Assembly: GCF_000204645.1 (NCBI RefSeq)
Contig: NC_015422.1
Coordinates: 744,001-808,000, forward strand
Direction: 5' to 3'
DNA from: Alicycliphilus denitrificans K601
GTDB lineage: Bacteria > Pseudomonadota > Gammaproteobacteria > Burkholderiales > Burkholderiaceae_C
Length of the DNA: 64,000 nucleotides
In this document: positions 1-7,773 of the stretch, piece by piece
Numbering within the stretch: the first letter of the stretch is position 1
Layout of the letters: each line of letters opens with the position of its first letter
Program-made: the position numbers and the translations under genes
The notes under the pieces: model-generated
What the model was told of the DNA's origin: nothing
Database searches by the model: none
The model's input: only the letters and a program-made list of their open reading frames with translations

Positions 1-609
1 CAGAGACTGGTCTTCCCATCCCAGGACATAGCTGGAAGACCCCCATACGCCAGTTGCACGACCCGGGAACTGGACCGTGTCTCCATCGCCCTGGTAGCTC
101 ACCATTTGCTCGTTTCCGCCATTCTGGCTAGCCTGCGAGAAGAATGTGCCCCCGGGGCCGCTCAGGTAATAGCCGAACGTGCTGGAGGTAAACAGCATGC
201 TTCCGAGTATGCCGCCGTTGGTAAGGTCCACTGCCTTGAATTGATTGGAAGCATCGACGGTGATGGCCACTTGAGCACCGCTGCTGGCGCTGCCAGAAAA
301 CAATTGCAACTGGGTAGCTGTGTTGTAGGGGTCGTAAATACCGAACGTATTGATGTTGGCATTCCCGGCGATCTCAAGGATCATGGTGGCAATGGAACCA
401 CCAGATGCCTCGATCTGGAACAGTTCTGCGCCAGCTTGATTTGTGTTGACGTTAGGCGCGGCAGACACGGGCGAAGCGCCTGGGCCGCCGTATGCGTTGT
501 TGATGATGGTTTGCAGCGATGTTTCGGAACCGGGCAAAACCGTGGCAGCGAACGCGCCGGTAGACATGGCAAGGACTGCAGAGGCTACCAACGTTTTGAG
601 TGCTTTCAT
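1..609 (-). CDS. Secreted DUF4114-like, probable PEP-CTERM protein (C-terminus off window)
   Basis: An open minus-strand frame from ATG at 609 reaches the left edge without a stop (203 codons visible). The start has a good ribosome site (AAAGGAG, complement of 616-622). Residues 1-21 form a signal peptide (MKALKTLVASAVLAMSTGAFA, cleavage before ATVLPG is likely). The mature part is Gly/Ser/Asn rich with a beta-rich look and reaches a segment reading YVLGWEDQSL, which resembles the start of the conserved end of DUF4114 domains. Such proteins often end in a PEP-CTERM sorting tail. That tail would lie outside the window, so the PEP-CTERM call rests on the neighbouring prsKRT-type genes and on the sigma-54 promoter upstream. 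It is probably exported and anchored or released by an exosortase; the function is unknown. Confidence 0.72.
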   Translation of the reverse strand, partial: MKALKTLVASAVLAMSTGAFAATVLPGSETSLQTIINNAYGGPGASPVSAAPNVNTNQAGAELFQIEASGGSIATMILEIAGNANINTFGIYDPYNTATQLQLFSGSASSGAQVAITVDASNQFKAVDLTNGGILGSMLFTSSTFGYYLSGPGGTFFSQASQNGGNEQMVSYQGDGDTVQFPGRATGVWGSSSYVLGWEDQSL

Positions 610-659
610 GATGAACTCCTTTGAGTGACATTCCACCGAATGCGGGATGCACTGCCATA

Positions 660-675
660 AGCATGTTGCGTGCCA
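660..675 (-). promoter_or_regulatory. Sigma-54 (-24/-12) promoter of the PEP-CTERM-like gene
   Basis: On the minus strand the sequence reads TGGCACGCAACATGCT. The sigma-54 consensus is TGGCACG, four bases, then TTGCW, so there is a single mismatch and the GG and GC cores are correctly spaced. The predicted transcript start is near 649, giving a leader of about 40 nt before the ATG at 609. The window also encodes an NtrC-class sigma-54 activator, PrsR (7774-9135), whose family is known to accompany PEP-CTERM genes, so PrsR control of this promoter is a natural inference. The rest of the 610-803 spacer holds an imperfect hairpin at 764-780 but no clear activator site that I can define. Confidence 0.75.
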
Positions 676-803
676 AATAATAAAATCAACAACTTATGTG
701 CGAGCGGTCTGTGGGGTGTAAAAAAATCTGACGGTCCTGGCCCTGCTGAAGAGGGGCGCCGCTCGCAGCTGAAAGCTGCGCTTCCTGCCGTTGGCTGTCG
801 TGC

Positions 804-1646
804 CTATGCCATGGCGCCGAGCCACGCCAGCGTCAGGTCTTCCACTTGCAATTGCCAGGCCGGTTGCGAGAAAGTGTGGTCGGCGCCGGCGATGTCGTGC
901 CTGCTCACGCCAGGGCGCTGCAGGACATGGCTCCAGGCCGATTGCGTGGCTGTGTACTCGACAAATTCCTGCGCCGTCAGGTCGCGCTCGCTCAGTATGA
1001 GAAGGATTTTGCCCTCGAACGCTTGCCAGGCATGCGCCATGCGCTCTTGAAATGAGAGTGAAGGCGCTACTGCATGCCGCATAGCGCGCAGGTTGTTCCA
1101 TGCGCTACGCAGCGCCGTCAAGCCTACGCCGCCGCTTGCCAGCTTGCGCCAGAAGTCTGGCTCCAGGATGCGCTGGCGGTAGTAGTGCTTGACCCGCGCA
1201 CGTGCCAGGCCGGCTTCGGACCGCACCCAGGGATTGAGCAGGGCCAGGCCGGTCACGCTCGGATCCTGCGTTGCCTGCATGTACAGCAGGCTGGCCGAGG
1301 CCCCGTCGCACAAGCCCCAGAGCACGGCGTGCCGAACGGGCGCGGCGCGCAGCATCGCCTCCACGGCGGCTGCAATATGGGGGGCGGTGTTTTCGAATGG
1401 CACGGGTTCGCCGGGACTGTCGCCCATGCCCGGCAGGTCGAAGCGCAGCACGGGGTGGCCGGCGGCTGCCAGGCGGCGGGCCAGTCGCACGAACTGCCGG
1501 TGGCTGCCCACGCGGTGCTGGGCGCCACCTACCACCACCACTACGCCAATGTGCCGCATGGGGGTATCCGGCGCGGGCAGGGTCAGGATGCCCAGCATGT
1601 CGAAGCCGTCGCCGGCTATGTGAATGGGCTGTTCCTGGACGTTCAT
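804..1646 (-). CDS. Exosortase A system-associated hydrolase 1
   Basis: A 280-residue alpha/beta hydrolase of the TIGR03100 type, known only from genomes with the exosortase/PEP-CTERM system. The start ATG (1646) overlaps the stop of hydrolase 2 as ATGA, so the two are translationally coupled; an upstream in-frame ATG at 1844 would lie deep inside hydrolase 2 and is rejected. Visible motifs are an oxyanion region VVVVVGGAQHRVGSHRQF (about 35-52), the strand RFDLPGMGDSPGE, the nucleophile elbow GLCDG with Cys113 where most family members of the superfamily have Ser, an acid in SERDLTAQEF and the catalytic His in ADHTFS. The substrate is unknown; it is probably an acyl thioester or ester made with the neighbouring acyl carrier protein and acyl-CoA ligase. 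Confidence 0.85.
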   Translation of the reverse strand: MNVQEQPIHIAGDGFDMLGILTLPAPDTPMRHIGVVVVVGGAQHRVGSHRQFVRLARRLAAAGHPVLRFDLPGMGDSPGEPVPFENTAPHIAAAVEAMLRAAPVRHAVLWGLCDGASASLLYMQATQDPSVTGLALLNPWVRSEAGLARARVKHYYRQRILEPDFWRKLASGGVGLTALRSAWNNLRAMRHAVAPSLSFQERMAHAWQAFEGKILLILSERDLTAQEFVEYTATQSAWSHVLQRPGVSRHDIAGADHTFSQPAWQLQVEDLTLAWLGAMA

Positions 1647-2497
1647 GCCTGGGGCGGGTGGGTGAGGGCGGCCAGGGTGGCCTGGACCAGGGCGGGGGCT
1701 TCGTCGGTGCCCACGGTTTGCCAGAAGGGCGGGCTTTCCACGGCTTGTGCCTGTACCTGCCAGCCCGCGGCATGCCAGGCCGAGAGTTGTTTGCCGGCGG
1801 CGGGGCTGAGCGAGGGTGTTTGCGCGGCTGATGTTTCCAGCCACACCAGCCGCCCCGGCTGCAGCGAACCGGGGTCGGGCATGTGCGCCTCGGCCAGCCC
1901 TTGGGCCAGTCGGGGGCTCAATGTGTAGCCGGCAATGGCGATGGCCAGCCCTTGTGCTAGCGTCTGTGAGGGGGGCGGCTCACCCGTGCTGCCGGCGCCC
2001 AGCCACTGGCTGGCGGCGCGCAGGCGCAGGAACTGCTGCAGCATTTGCTGGCCGCTGGCCACGGGCTGCCAAAGCAGCAGGTGGGTGGGCGCAGTCCCTG
2101 GTGCCTGCAAGAGGGCGGCCAGCTGCGCCGCAAGCAAGGCGCCAGAGCGCATGCCCCAGAGCCACAGGGGGCCGCTGGCGTGGTCGTCCAGCCAGCGATG
2201 GGCCTGCTGCGCGTCGTGCAGCCAGGCGGCCCAGGTGGCGTCGGCGAAGTCGCCGGCGCTGTCGCCGCAGCCCAGCAGGTCGATCTGCAGCACGCCATAG
2301 CCGGCCTGCGCGAGTGCGCGTGCCTGCCCGGCCACCACGCGGCGGGTGCTGTTGAGCTCTTCGGCGAAGGGGTGCAGGTAGAGCACGCGCCCCAGCGGCG
2401 TGGCGCCTTGCGGGGGGTGGAAAAGGCAGAAGCGCTGACCGGTGTCGGTCGTAAGGAAGAAGGCCTGCGGCAGGGCGGCGCGCGCGCGGGGGCTCAT
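1643..2497 (-). CDS. Exosortase A system-associated hydrolase 2
   Basis: A 284-residue alpha/beta-hydrolase-fold protein of the TIGR03101 type, the usual partner of hydrolase 1. The start at 2497 lies one base after the acyl carrier protein stop and is preferred over the ATG at 2581, which is inside that gene. Visible are LYLHPFAEELNSTRR, LQIDLLGCGDSAGDF and the elbow LWGMRSGALLA. In the elbow the nucleophile position of GxSxG is Arg, so the protein may not be a conventional serine hydrolase. It is coupled to hydrolase 1 by an ATGA overlap. Its role is inferred only from the conserved cluster ACP - hydrolase 2 - hydrolase 1 - ligase - decarboxylase. Confidence 0.82.
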   Translation of the reverse strand: MSPRARAALPQAFFLTTDTGQRFCLFHPPQGATPLGRVLYLHPFAEELNSTRRVVAGQARALAQAGYGVLQIDLLGCGDSAGDFADATWAAWLHDAQQAHRWLDDHASGPLWLWGMRSGALLAAQLAALLQAPGTAPTHLLLWQPVASGQQMLQQFLRLRAASQWLGAGSTGEPPPSQTLAQGLAIAIAGYTLSPRLAQGLAEAHMPDPGSLQPGRLVWLETSAAQTPSLSPAAGKQLSAWHAAGWQVQAQAVESPPFWQTVGTDEAPALVQATLAALTHPPQA

Positions 2498-2498
2498 C

Positions 2499-2759
2499 TC
2501 ATGAGGCTTGTCGGGCCAATGACTGCTCCACCAGGTCGCACAGGCTGCCCACGGTGGCGAAGACTGCGCCATGGAGTTCATCGTCGCTGAAGGTGATGGC
2601 GAAATGGTTCTCCAGCCCGGTGATGACGGCCAGCACGGCCATGGAGTCGAGCTCGGGGAGGGACCCGAGCAGCGGGGTGTCGCGATCGAAGGCTGTGGCG
2701 CGGCCTTGCAGGCTGAGGGCGTTGTCGAGCACGTGCAGGACTTGTTCGGTCAGGTTCAT
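2499..2759 (-). CDS. Acyl carrier protein (exosortase A-associated type)
   Basis: An 86-residue acyl carrier protein. The start MNLTEQVLHVL (ATG at 2759) fits the family; an upstream in-frame ATG at 2804 adds an unlikely basic tail. The phosphopantetheine attachment site is Ser39 in LPELDSMAVL, followed by the typical acidic helix (SDDELHGAVFATVG). It is the first gene of a minus-strand unit with hydrolases 2 and 1 and is divergent from the acyl-CoA ligase. Together these look like a small acyl-modification module. In known exosortase A loci an ACP sits at exactly this place; the acyl group carried is not known. Confidence 0.86.
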   Translation of the reverse strand: MNLTEQVLHVLDNALSLQGRATAFDRDTPLLGSLPELDSMAVLAVITGLENHFAITFSDDELHGAVFATVGSLCDLVEQSLARQAS

Positions 2760-2842
2760 GGCGGGGGAGGGGGAGGAGACGGGACTGCGTTTGATTCTAG
2801 ACACTTGACGGGCGGCCGTTGGGGGCCTGGCAATGGCTTAAC

Positions 2843-4489
2843 ATGCGCCGCATGCCCCAAGAGTCGGACTTCCAAAGGGGAATTCCCCCTGTTCTGTTAC
2901 ACGAGCTGCCAGCCCGGGCCGCCGCCTGCTGGCCCGATCGCACGGCGCTGACGGTCGATGGGGCGCACCTGTCCTATGCCGGCCTGCAGTCGCAGATCGA
3001 ATGCTGCGCCGCAGGCCTTTTGGCCTTGGGGCTGGAACGGGGCGCGCGCGTCGCGGTGTACCTGGAAAAGCGCGTGGAAGCCGTGGTGGCCAGCTTTGCC
3101 GCACCGGCTGCGGGCGGGGTGCTGGTGCCGGTGAATCCGCTGCTCAAGGCCGGGCAGGTGGCGCACATCCTGCAGGACGCCGAGGCGCAGGTGCTGGTGA
3201 CATCTGCGGCGCGGCTGGCCCTCCTGGCGCCGGCGCTGGCCGATTGCCCCGGGCTGCGGCACGTGGTGCTGTGCGATGAGGGGGCGCCGGGTGCGTCTGC
3301 CCCCCTGGCGGGCGGCATCGCCCTGCATGGCTGGCCCGAGGTGCTGGCCGGCCGGCCGGCCGGCTTGCCCCAGGCGCTGGACATGGACGTGGCGGTGATC
3401 TTCTACACGTCCGGCAGCACGGGCCGGCCGAAAGGCGTGGTGTTGTCGCACCGCAACCTGGTGAGCGGGGCCGTCAGCGTGGCGAGCTACCTGCACAACC
3501 ATGCCGACGATACCCTGCTGGCCGTGCTGCCGCTGTCGTTCGACGCCGGGTTCAGCCAACTCACCACGGCATTTCTGGTGGGCGCGCGCGTGGTGCTGCT
3601 CAACTACCTGTTGCCGCGGGACGTGCTCCAGGCCATGGTGCGCGAACGGGTGACGGGCCTGACGGCCGTGCCGCCGCTGTACATGCAGCTGGCCGCGCAG
3701 GACTGGCCAGCCGCGGCGGCGCAGCATTTGCGCTACTTTGCCAATACCGGCGGGCACATGCCGCGGGCCACGCTGCAGCGCCTGCGCAGCCTGGCGCCGA
3801 CGGCGGCGCCCTACCTGATGTATGGATTGACCGAGGCCTTCCGCTCCACCTACCTGCCGCCCGAGGAAGTGGACCGCCGGCCGGACTCGATCGGGCGGGC
3901 GATACCGAATGCCCAGGTATGCGTGCTGCGGGACGATGGCACGGAGTGCGCGGTCGACGAGCCCGGCGAGCTGGTGCACCGCGGCGCCCTGGTGGCCCTG
4001 GGCTACTGGCGCAGGCCCGAAGAGACGGCACTCCGCTTCAGGCCCTGGCCGCCCGCCTTGCTGGCTGCCGGGGGCGGCTGGGCCGCGCCGGAGCTGGCCG
4101 TGTATTCGGGCGATACCGTGCGCCGCGACGCGGATGGGTTCCTGTACTTCGTGGGCCGGCGCGACGAAATGATCAAGACGTCGGGCTACCGTGTCAGCCC
4201 GACCGAAGTGGAAGAGGTGCTGTATGCCAGCGGCCTGGTGGCCGAGGCGCTGGTGTATGCAAGGCCCGACGACGCCCTGGGCAGCGTGATCTGCGCGGCC
4301 CTGCTGGCTTCGCCGAGGGCCAGCGGCCATGCGGGCGATGACAACGCGGCCCTCATGGCCCACTGCAGCAAGCACCTACCGGCCTTCATGCTGCCCAAGA
4401 TGCTGCAATGGGTGGAGCAGCCGCTTCCGCGCAGTCCCAACGGCAAGCTCGACCGTCAACGCTGGATGCTGGAGCATGGATCAATTTGA
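2843..4489 (+). CDS. Acyl-CoA ligase (AMP-forming), exosortase A-associated
   Basis: A class I adenylate-forming enzyme of the TIGR03098 type, about 545 residues. Visible motifs are the P-loop FYTSGSTGRPKGVVLSH, the A5-like motif YGLTE, the A7/A8 hinge YSGDTVRRDADGFLYFVGRR followed by DEMIKTSGYRVSPTEVEE, and the C-terminal catalytic lysine motif PRSPNGKLDR. The start is uncertain: ATGs lie at 2819, 2843 and 2852, and none has a strong ribosome site. I chose 2843, since homologous sequence seems to begin near LLHELPARAA. It probably activates an acid for loading onto the divergent ACP. The next gene starts inside its last codons, indicating coupling. Confidence 0.85.
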   Translation: MRRMPQESDFQRGIPPVLLHELPARAAACWPDRTALTVDGAHLSYAGLQSQIECCAAGLLALGLERGARVAVYLEKRVEAVVASFAAPAAGGVLVPVNPLLKAGQVAHILQDAEAQVLVTSAARLALLAPALADCPGLRHVVLCDEGAPGASAPLAGGIALHGWPEVLAGRPAGLPQALDMDVAVIFYTSGSTGRPKGVVLSHRNLVSGAVSVASYLHNHADDTLLAVLPLSFDAGFSQLTTAFLVGARVVLLNYLLPRDVLQAMVRERVTGLTAVPPLYMQLAAQDWPAAAAQHLRYFANTGGHMPRATLQRLRSLAPTAAPYLMYGLTEAFRSTYLPPEEVDRRPDSIGRAIPNAQVCVLRDDGTECAVDEPGELVHRGALVALGYWRRPEETALRFRPWPPALLAAGGGWAAPELAVYSGDTVRRDADGFLYFVGRRDEMIKTSGYRVSPTEVEEVLYASGLVAEALVYARPDDALGSVICAALLASPRASGHAGDDNAALMAHCSKHLPAFMLPKMLQWVEQPLPRSPNGKLDRQRWMLEHGSI

Positions 4490-5681
4490 CACGACCCACG
4501 ATGAACTGCGGGTAGGCGGGCTGCCGCTGTCCCTGCTTGCCGAGCGGGTGGGCCAGACGCCTTTCTATGCGTACGACCGCTCCCTGATCGCGGCGCGCGT
4601 GGCCGGCGTGCGGCAGGTGTTGCCACAGGGCGTGCTCCTGCACTACGCCATCAAGGCCAACCCCATGCCGGCGCTGGTGGGCTTCATGCGCCCGCTGGTC
4701 GACGGCATGGACGTGGCGTCGGCTGGAGAGCTCAAGCTGGCGCTGGATGCCGGCGCCGATCCCCAAACCATCGGATTTGCCGGGCCTGGCAAGCGTGATG
4801 CCGAGTTGCGCCAGGCGGTTGCCGCCGGGGTGCTGCTGCATGTCGAGTCGGCGCGCGAACTCGAGGCGCTGGCCGCGTCCGCCCAGGCGCTGGGGCGGCC
4901 GGCGCGCGTGGCATTGCGCATCAATCCGGATTTCGAGCTGCGCGGCGCCGGCATGCACATGGGCGGCGGGCCCAAGCCCTTCGGGATCGACGCCGAACAG
5001 GTGCCGGCCATGCTGCGCGCCATGGCGCGCGATGGCCTGGCGTTCGAGGGCTTTCATATTTACCCGGGCTCGCAGAACCTGCGCGGGAACGTGATCGCGG
5101 AAAGCCTGCACCGTTCGGTGGAGCTGGTGCAGCGCCTGGCGCACGACGCGCCTGCACCGGTGCGCTACGTGAACCTGGGGGGGGGCTGGGGCATCCCGTA
5201 CGTGGCGGGCGAGCGGCGCCTGGAGCTGCCCCCCGTGGCCGACGCCTTGGCGCAGGTGCAGGCGGCGCTCGGGCGCGCATTGCCCGAGGCGCAGATGGTC
5301 CTGGAGCTCGGGCGGTATCTGGTGGGCGAGGCGGGCATTTACGTGGCCCGCGTGATCGACCGGAAGGTGTCGCGCGGCCAGGTTTTCCTGGTGACCGACG
5401 GCGGAATGCACCAGCATCTGGCCGCCTCGGGGAATTTCGGCCAGGTGATCCGGCGCAACTATCCCGTGGTGATTGGCAATCGGCTGCAGGCGGCCGAACG
5501 TGAATCGGCCACCGTGGTGGGACCGCTGTGCACGCCCCTGGACGTGCTGGCCGAGCGGATGGAACTCGCCGTGGCGCAGCCCGGTGATCTGGTGGTGGTA
5601 TTGCAGTCCGGCGCCTATGGGGCAACGGCCAGCCCGCAGGCGTTTCTGGGGCATCCGCCTTGTGCCGAGGTGCTGGTCTGA
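4476..5681 (+). CDS. PLP-dependent decarboxylase, exosortase A-associated
   Basis: A 401-residue fold-III (alanine racemase-like) decarboxylase of the TIGR03099 type, related to diaminopimelate and ornithine/arginine decarboxylases. The PLP lysine is Lys60 in HYAIKANPMPAL. Other motifs are HIYPGSQ, the phosphate-binding loop NLGGGWGIPY and the dimer-active-site segment GPLCTPLDVLAE. The start ATG (4476) lies 14 bases before the end of the ligase; the longer frame from 4329 is out-of-frame sequence of that gene. The substrate is unknown; the enzyme may supply an amine for the acyl or polysaccharide chemistry of the locus. The kinase gene follows after 2 bases. Confidence 0.86.
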   Translation: MDQFDTTHDELRVGGLPLSLLAERVGQTPFYAYDRSLIAARVAGVRQVLPQGVLLHYAIKANPMPALVGFMRPLVDGMDVASAGELKLALDAGADPQTIGFAGPGKRDAELRQAVAAGVLLHVESARELEALAASAQALGRPARVALRINPDFELRGAGMHMGGGPKPFGIDAEQVPAMLRAMARDGLAFEGFHIYPGSQNLRGNVIAESLHRSVELVQRLAHDAPAPVRYVNLGGGWGIPYVAGERRLELPPVADALAQVQAALGRALPEAQMVLELGRYLVGEAGIYVARVIDRKVSRGQVFLVTDGGMHQHLAASGNFGQVIRRNYPVVIGNRLQAAERESATVVGPLCTPLDVLAERMELAVAQPGDLVVVLQSGAYGATASPQAFLGHPPCAEVLV

Positions 5682-5683
5682 AT

Positions 5684-7765
5684 ATGGACGGCAGTGAAAG
5701 CGCGGTGATCTATTCGGGGTGGGCCTGGGCCGCGGTTGCCTACGCCCTGCTGTCCCTGCGCCTGGTGCAGCAGGAATACCTGAAAAAGCCCGTCAATCGC
5801 ATCGCCATGGCTATGCTGGCGGCAGCGCTTCTCTCCGTTGCCTGGAGTGGATTCAGTTTTCTGGCGTTGACGGTGAATGCCGCATGGTGGCTGGGTGCGC
5901 AGTCGGCAGACATATTGCGCTACCTTGCCTGGGGCGTTTTTGTCTTCCTGTTTTTCAACCGCAATACGGGCGACATTTCCAGCCCCTGGTACCGCTGGTG
6001 GCCGGGGCTTGCGGTGCTCGCCGTGCTGGGCGCGCCGCCGCTCGTCGTGGGCATGCACGCCCTGGCGGGGCCGGCGGGACATGTGTTCGTCATGGTCCTG
6101 CTGGCGGTTGCCGGGCTGGTGCTGGTGGAGCAGTTGTTCCGCAATCTCCCCGAGGATGCGCTGTGGAGCGCCAAGCCCGTGTGCCTCGGATTGGCGGGCA
6201 CATTCCTGTTCGATCTGTACCTGTTTTCCCAGGGATTGCTGCTGCAGGGCCTGGATCCCGACGCCCTGAAGGTGCGCCCCTTCGTGCATGCGCTGATGGT
6301 GCCGCTGCTGCTGCTGGCCACGACGCGGCACCGCAACTGGATCGCCAAGATACGCGTCTCGCGCAAGGTGATATTTCACTCGGCGACGCTGGTGCTTGTG
6401 GGGCTGTACCTGCTTTTCATGGCGGGGGTGGGCTACTACGTGCGCTACTTCGGCGGCGAATGGGGTGGCGCCCTGCAGCTGGGCCTGGTTTTCGTGGCCG
6501 CGGTGCTGGCGATTGCCTTCGTGCTTTCCGGTTCGTTGCGTGCGAAGCTACGGGTTTTCCTGGGCAAGCACTTCTTCCGCTACCGCTTCGACTACCGCGA
6601 AGAATGGCTGAAATTCACCGCCACGCTGTCGAGCCAGGACCAGCCCCAGGAAGCCGGCCGCAGCGTGATCCGCGGCCTGGCCGACATGTTGGAGAGCCCT
6701 GCGGGCGCCTTGTGGCTGCGGCGCCCCGAAGACGACCAATACCGGCAGGTGGCGCGGTGGAACCTTGCCCCGGCCACGCAGACGGTGGATCGGCATGCAG
6801 AGCTGCTGGAGTTCATGCGCGCCACCGGCTGGGTGATCAATCTAGAGGAGCTGCGCGCCGAGCCCGTGCGCTACAACGACCTGCGCCTGCCCGAATGGCT
6901 GGCGGAGTACCCGCAGGCCTGGCTGCTGGTTCCGCTGTGGCAGGGCAAGGACCTGCTCGGGTTCGTGCTGCTGGCCAGCCCGCGCACGCGGGTGGACGTG
7001 AACTGGGAGGTGATCGACCTGCTGAAGACCGCAGGGCACCAGGCGGCGAGCATCCTGGCGCAGATGCAGGCCACCGAAGCCCTGCTCGAGTCGCGCAAGT
7101 TCGAGGCGTTCAACCGCATGTCGGCCTTCGTGGTGCACGACTTGAAGAACATCGTCGCCCAGTTGTCGCTCATGGTTAAAAACGCCAAGCGGCTGCAGAA
7201 CAACCCGGAGTTCCAGGCCGACATGCTGATGACGGTGGAAAACTCGCTGGAGCGCATGCGCCAGCTCATGCAGCAACTGCGCCAAGGGGCCGCCTCCGGC
7301 GCCGCGTCCGCGGGCGTGGATCTGGGCAGGATTGCCGAAAGGCTGGCCGCCGAGGCCCTGGGCCGTGGGCGCACGGTGCAGCTGGAGGCCTCGTCACAAG
7401 TTTTCACCCGTGGACAGGCCGACCGGTTGGAGCGCATCATCGGCCATCTGCTGCACAACGCTTTCGATGCCACCGATGCCGATGGCCGGGTCTGGGTGAA
7501 GGTCGATCGCTTTGGCAGCCACGCCCGCATCGAGGTGGGGGACGAAGGCCAGGGGATGACCGAAGAATTTGTCCAGACGCGCTTGTTCAAGCCGTTTCAG
7601 ACGACCAAGGAGGCAGGCATGGGGATAGGCACGTATGAGAGTTTCCAGTACGTGCAGGAGCTCGGGGGCAAGATCTCCGTGGACAGCAAGGTCGGCAGGG
7701 GCACGGTGGTGAGCCTGTTGCTGCCCCTGATAGAGATCAGCCGTGATTCCGATTTGCATCTATAG
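5684..7765 (+). CDS. prsK: PEP-CTERM system histidine kinase PrsK
   Basis: A 693-residue membrane sensor kinase of the TIGR02916 type. The N-terminal third is a string of hydrophobic helices (about eight segments up to residue 290), followed by a GAF-like sensor region (about 310-460). A HisKA-like dimerisation helix carries the phospho-accepting His485 in VVHDLKNIVAQL, and the ATPase domain has an N-box around Asn592 (HLLHNAFDATDADG), a G1 box (GDEGQGMTEEF) and a G2 box (AGMGIGTYES). The ATG at 5684 starts 2 bases after the decarboxylase stop; the ATG at 5660 is inside that gene. It is followed at once by prsR, its presumed partner. The signal sensed is unknown. Confidence 0.9.
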   Translation: MDGSESAVIYSGWAWAAVAYALLSLRLVQQEYLKKPVNRIAMAMLAAALLSVAWSGFSFLALTVNAAWWLGAQSADILRYLAWGVFVFLFFNRNTGDISSPWYRWWPGLAVLAVLGAPPLVVGMHALAGPAGHVFVMVLLAVAGLVLVEQLFRNLPEDALWSAKPVCLGLAGTFLFDLYLFSQGLLLQGLDPDALKVRPFVHALMVPLLLLATTRHRNWIAKIRVSRKVIFHSATLVLVGLYLLFMAGVGYYVRYFGGEWGGALQLGLVFVAAVLAIAFVLSGSLRAKLRVFLGKHFFRYRFDYREEWLKFTATLSSQDQPQEAGRSVIRGLADMLESPAGALWLRRPEDDQYRQVARWNLAPATQTVDRHAELLEFMRATGWVINLEELRAEPVRYNDLRLPEWLAEYPQAWLLVPLWQGKDLLGFVLLASPRTRVDVNWEVIDLLKTAGHQAASILAQMQATEALLESRKFEAFNRMSAFVVHDLKNIVAQLSLMVKNAKRLQNNPEFQADMLMTVENSLERMRQLMQQLRQGAASGAASAGVDLGRIAERLAAEALGRGRTVQLEASSQVFTRGQADRLERIIGHLLHNAFDATDADGRVWVKVDRFGSHARIEVGDEGQGMTEEFVQTRLFKPFQTTKEAGMGIGTYESFQYVQELGGKISVDSKVGRGTVVSLLLPLIEISRDSDLHL

Positions 7766-7773
7766 GAACATGC

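Noticed and set aside
2897..4375. A long minus-strand frame (492 codons) opposite the acyl-CoA ligase
   Set aside because: Arg/His/Gln-rich translation typical of antisense frames in G+C-rich DNA, without ribosome site or family resemblance.
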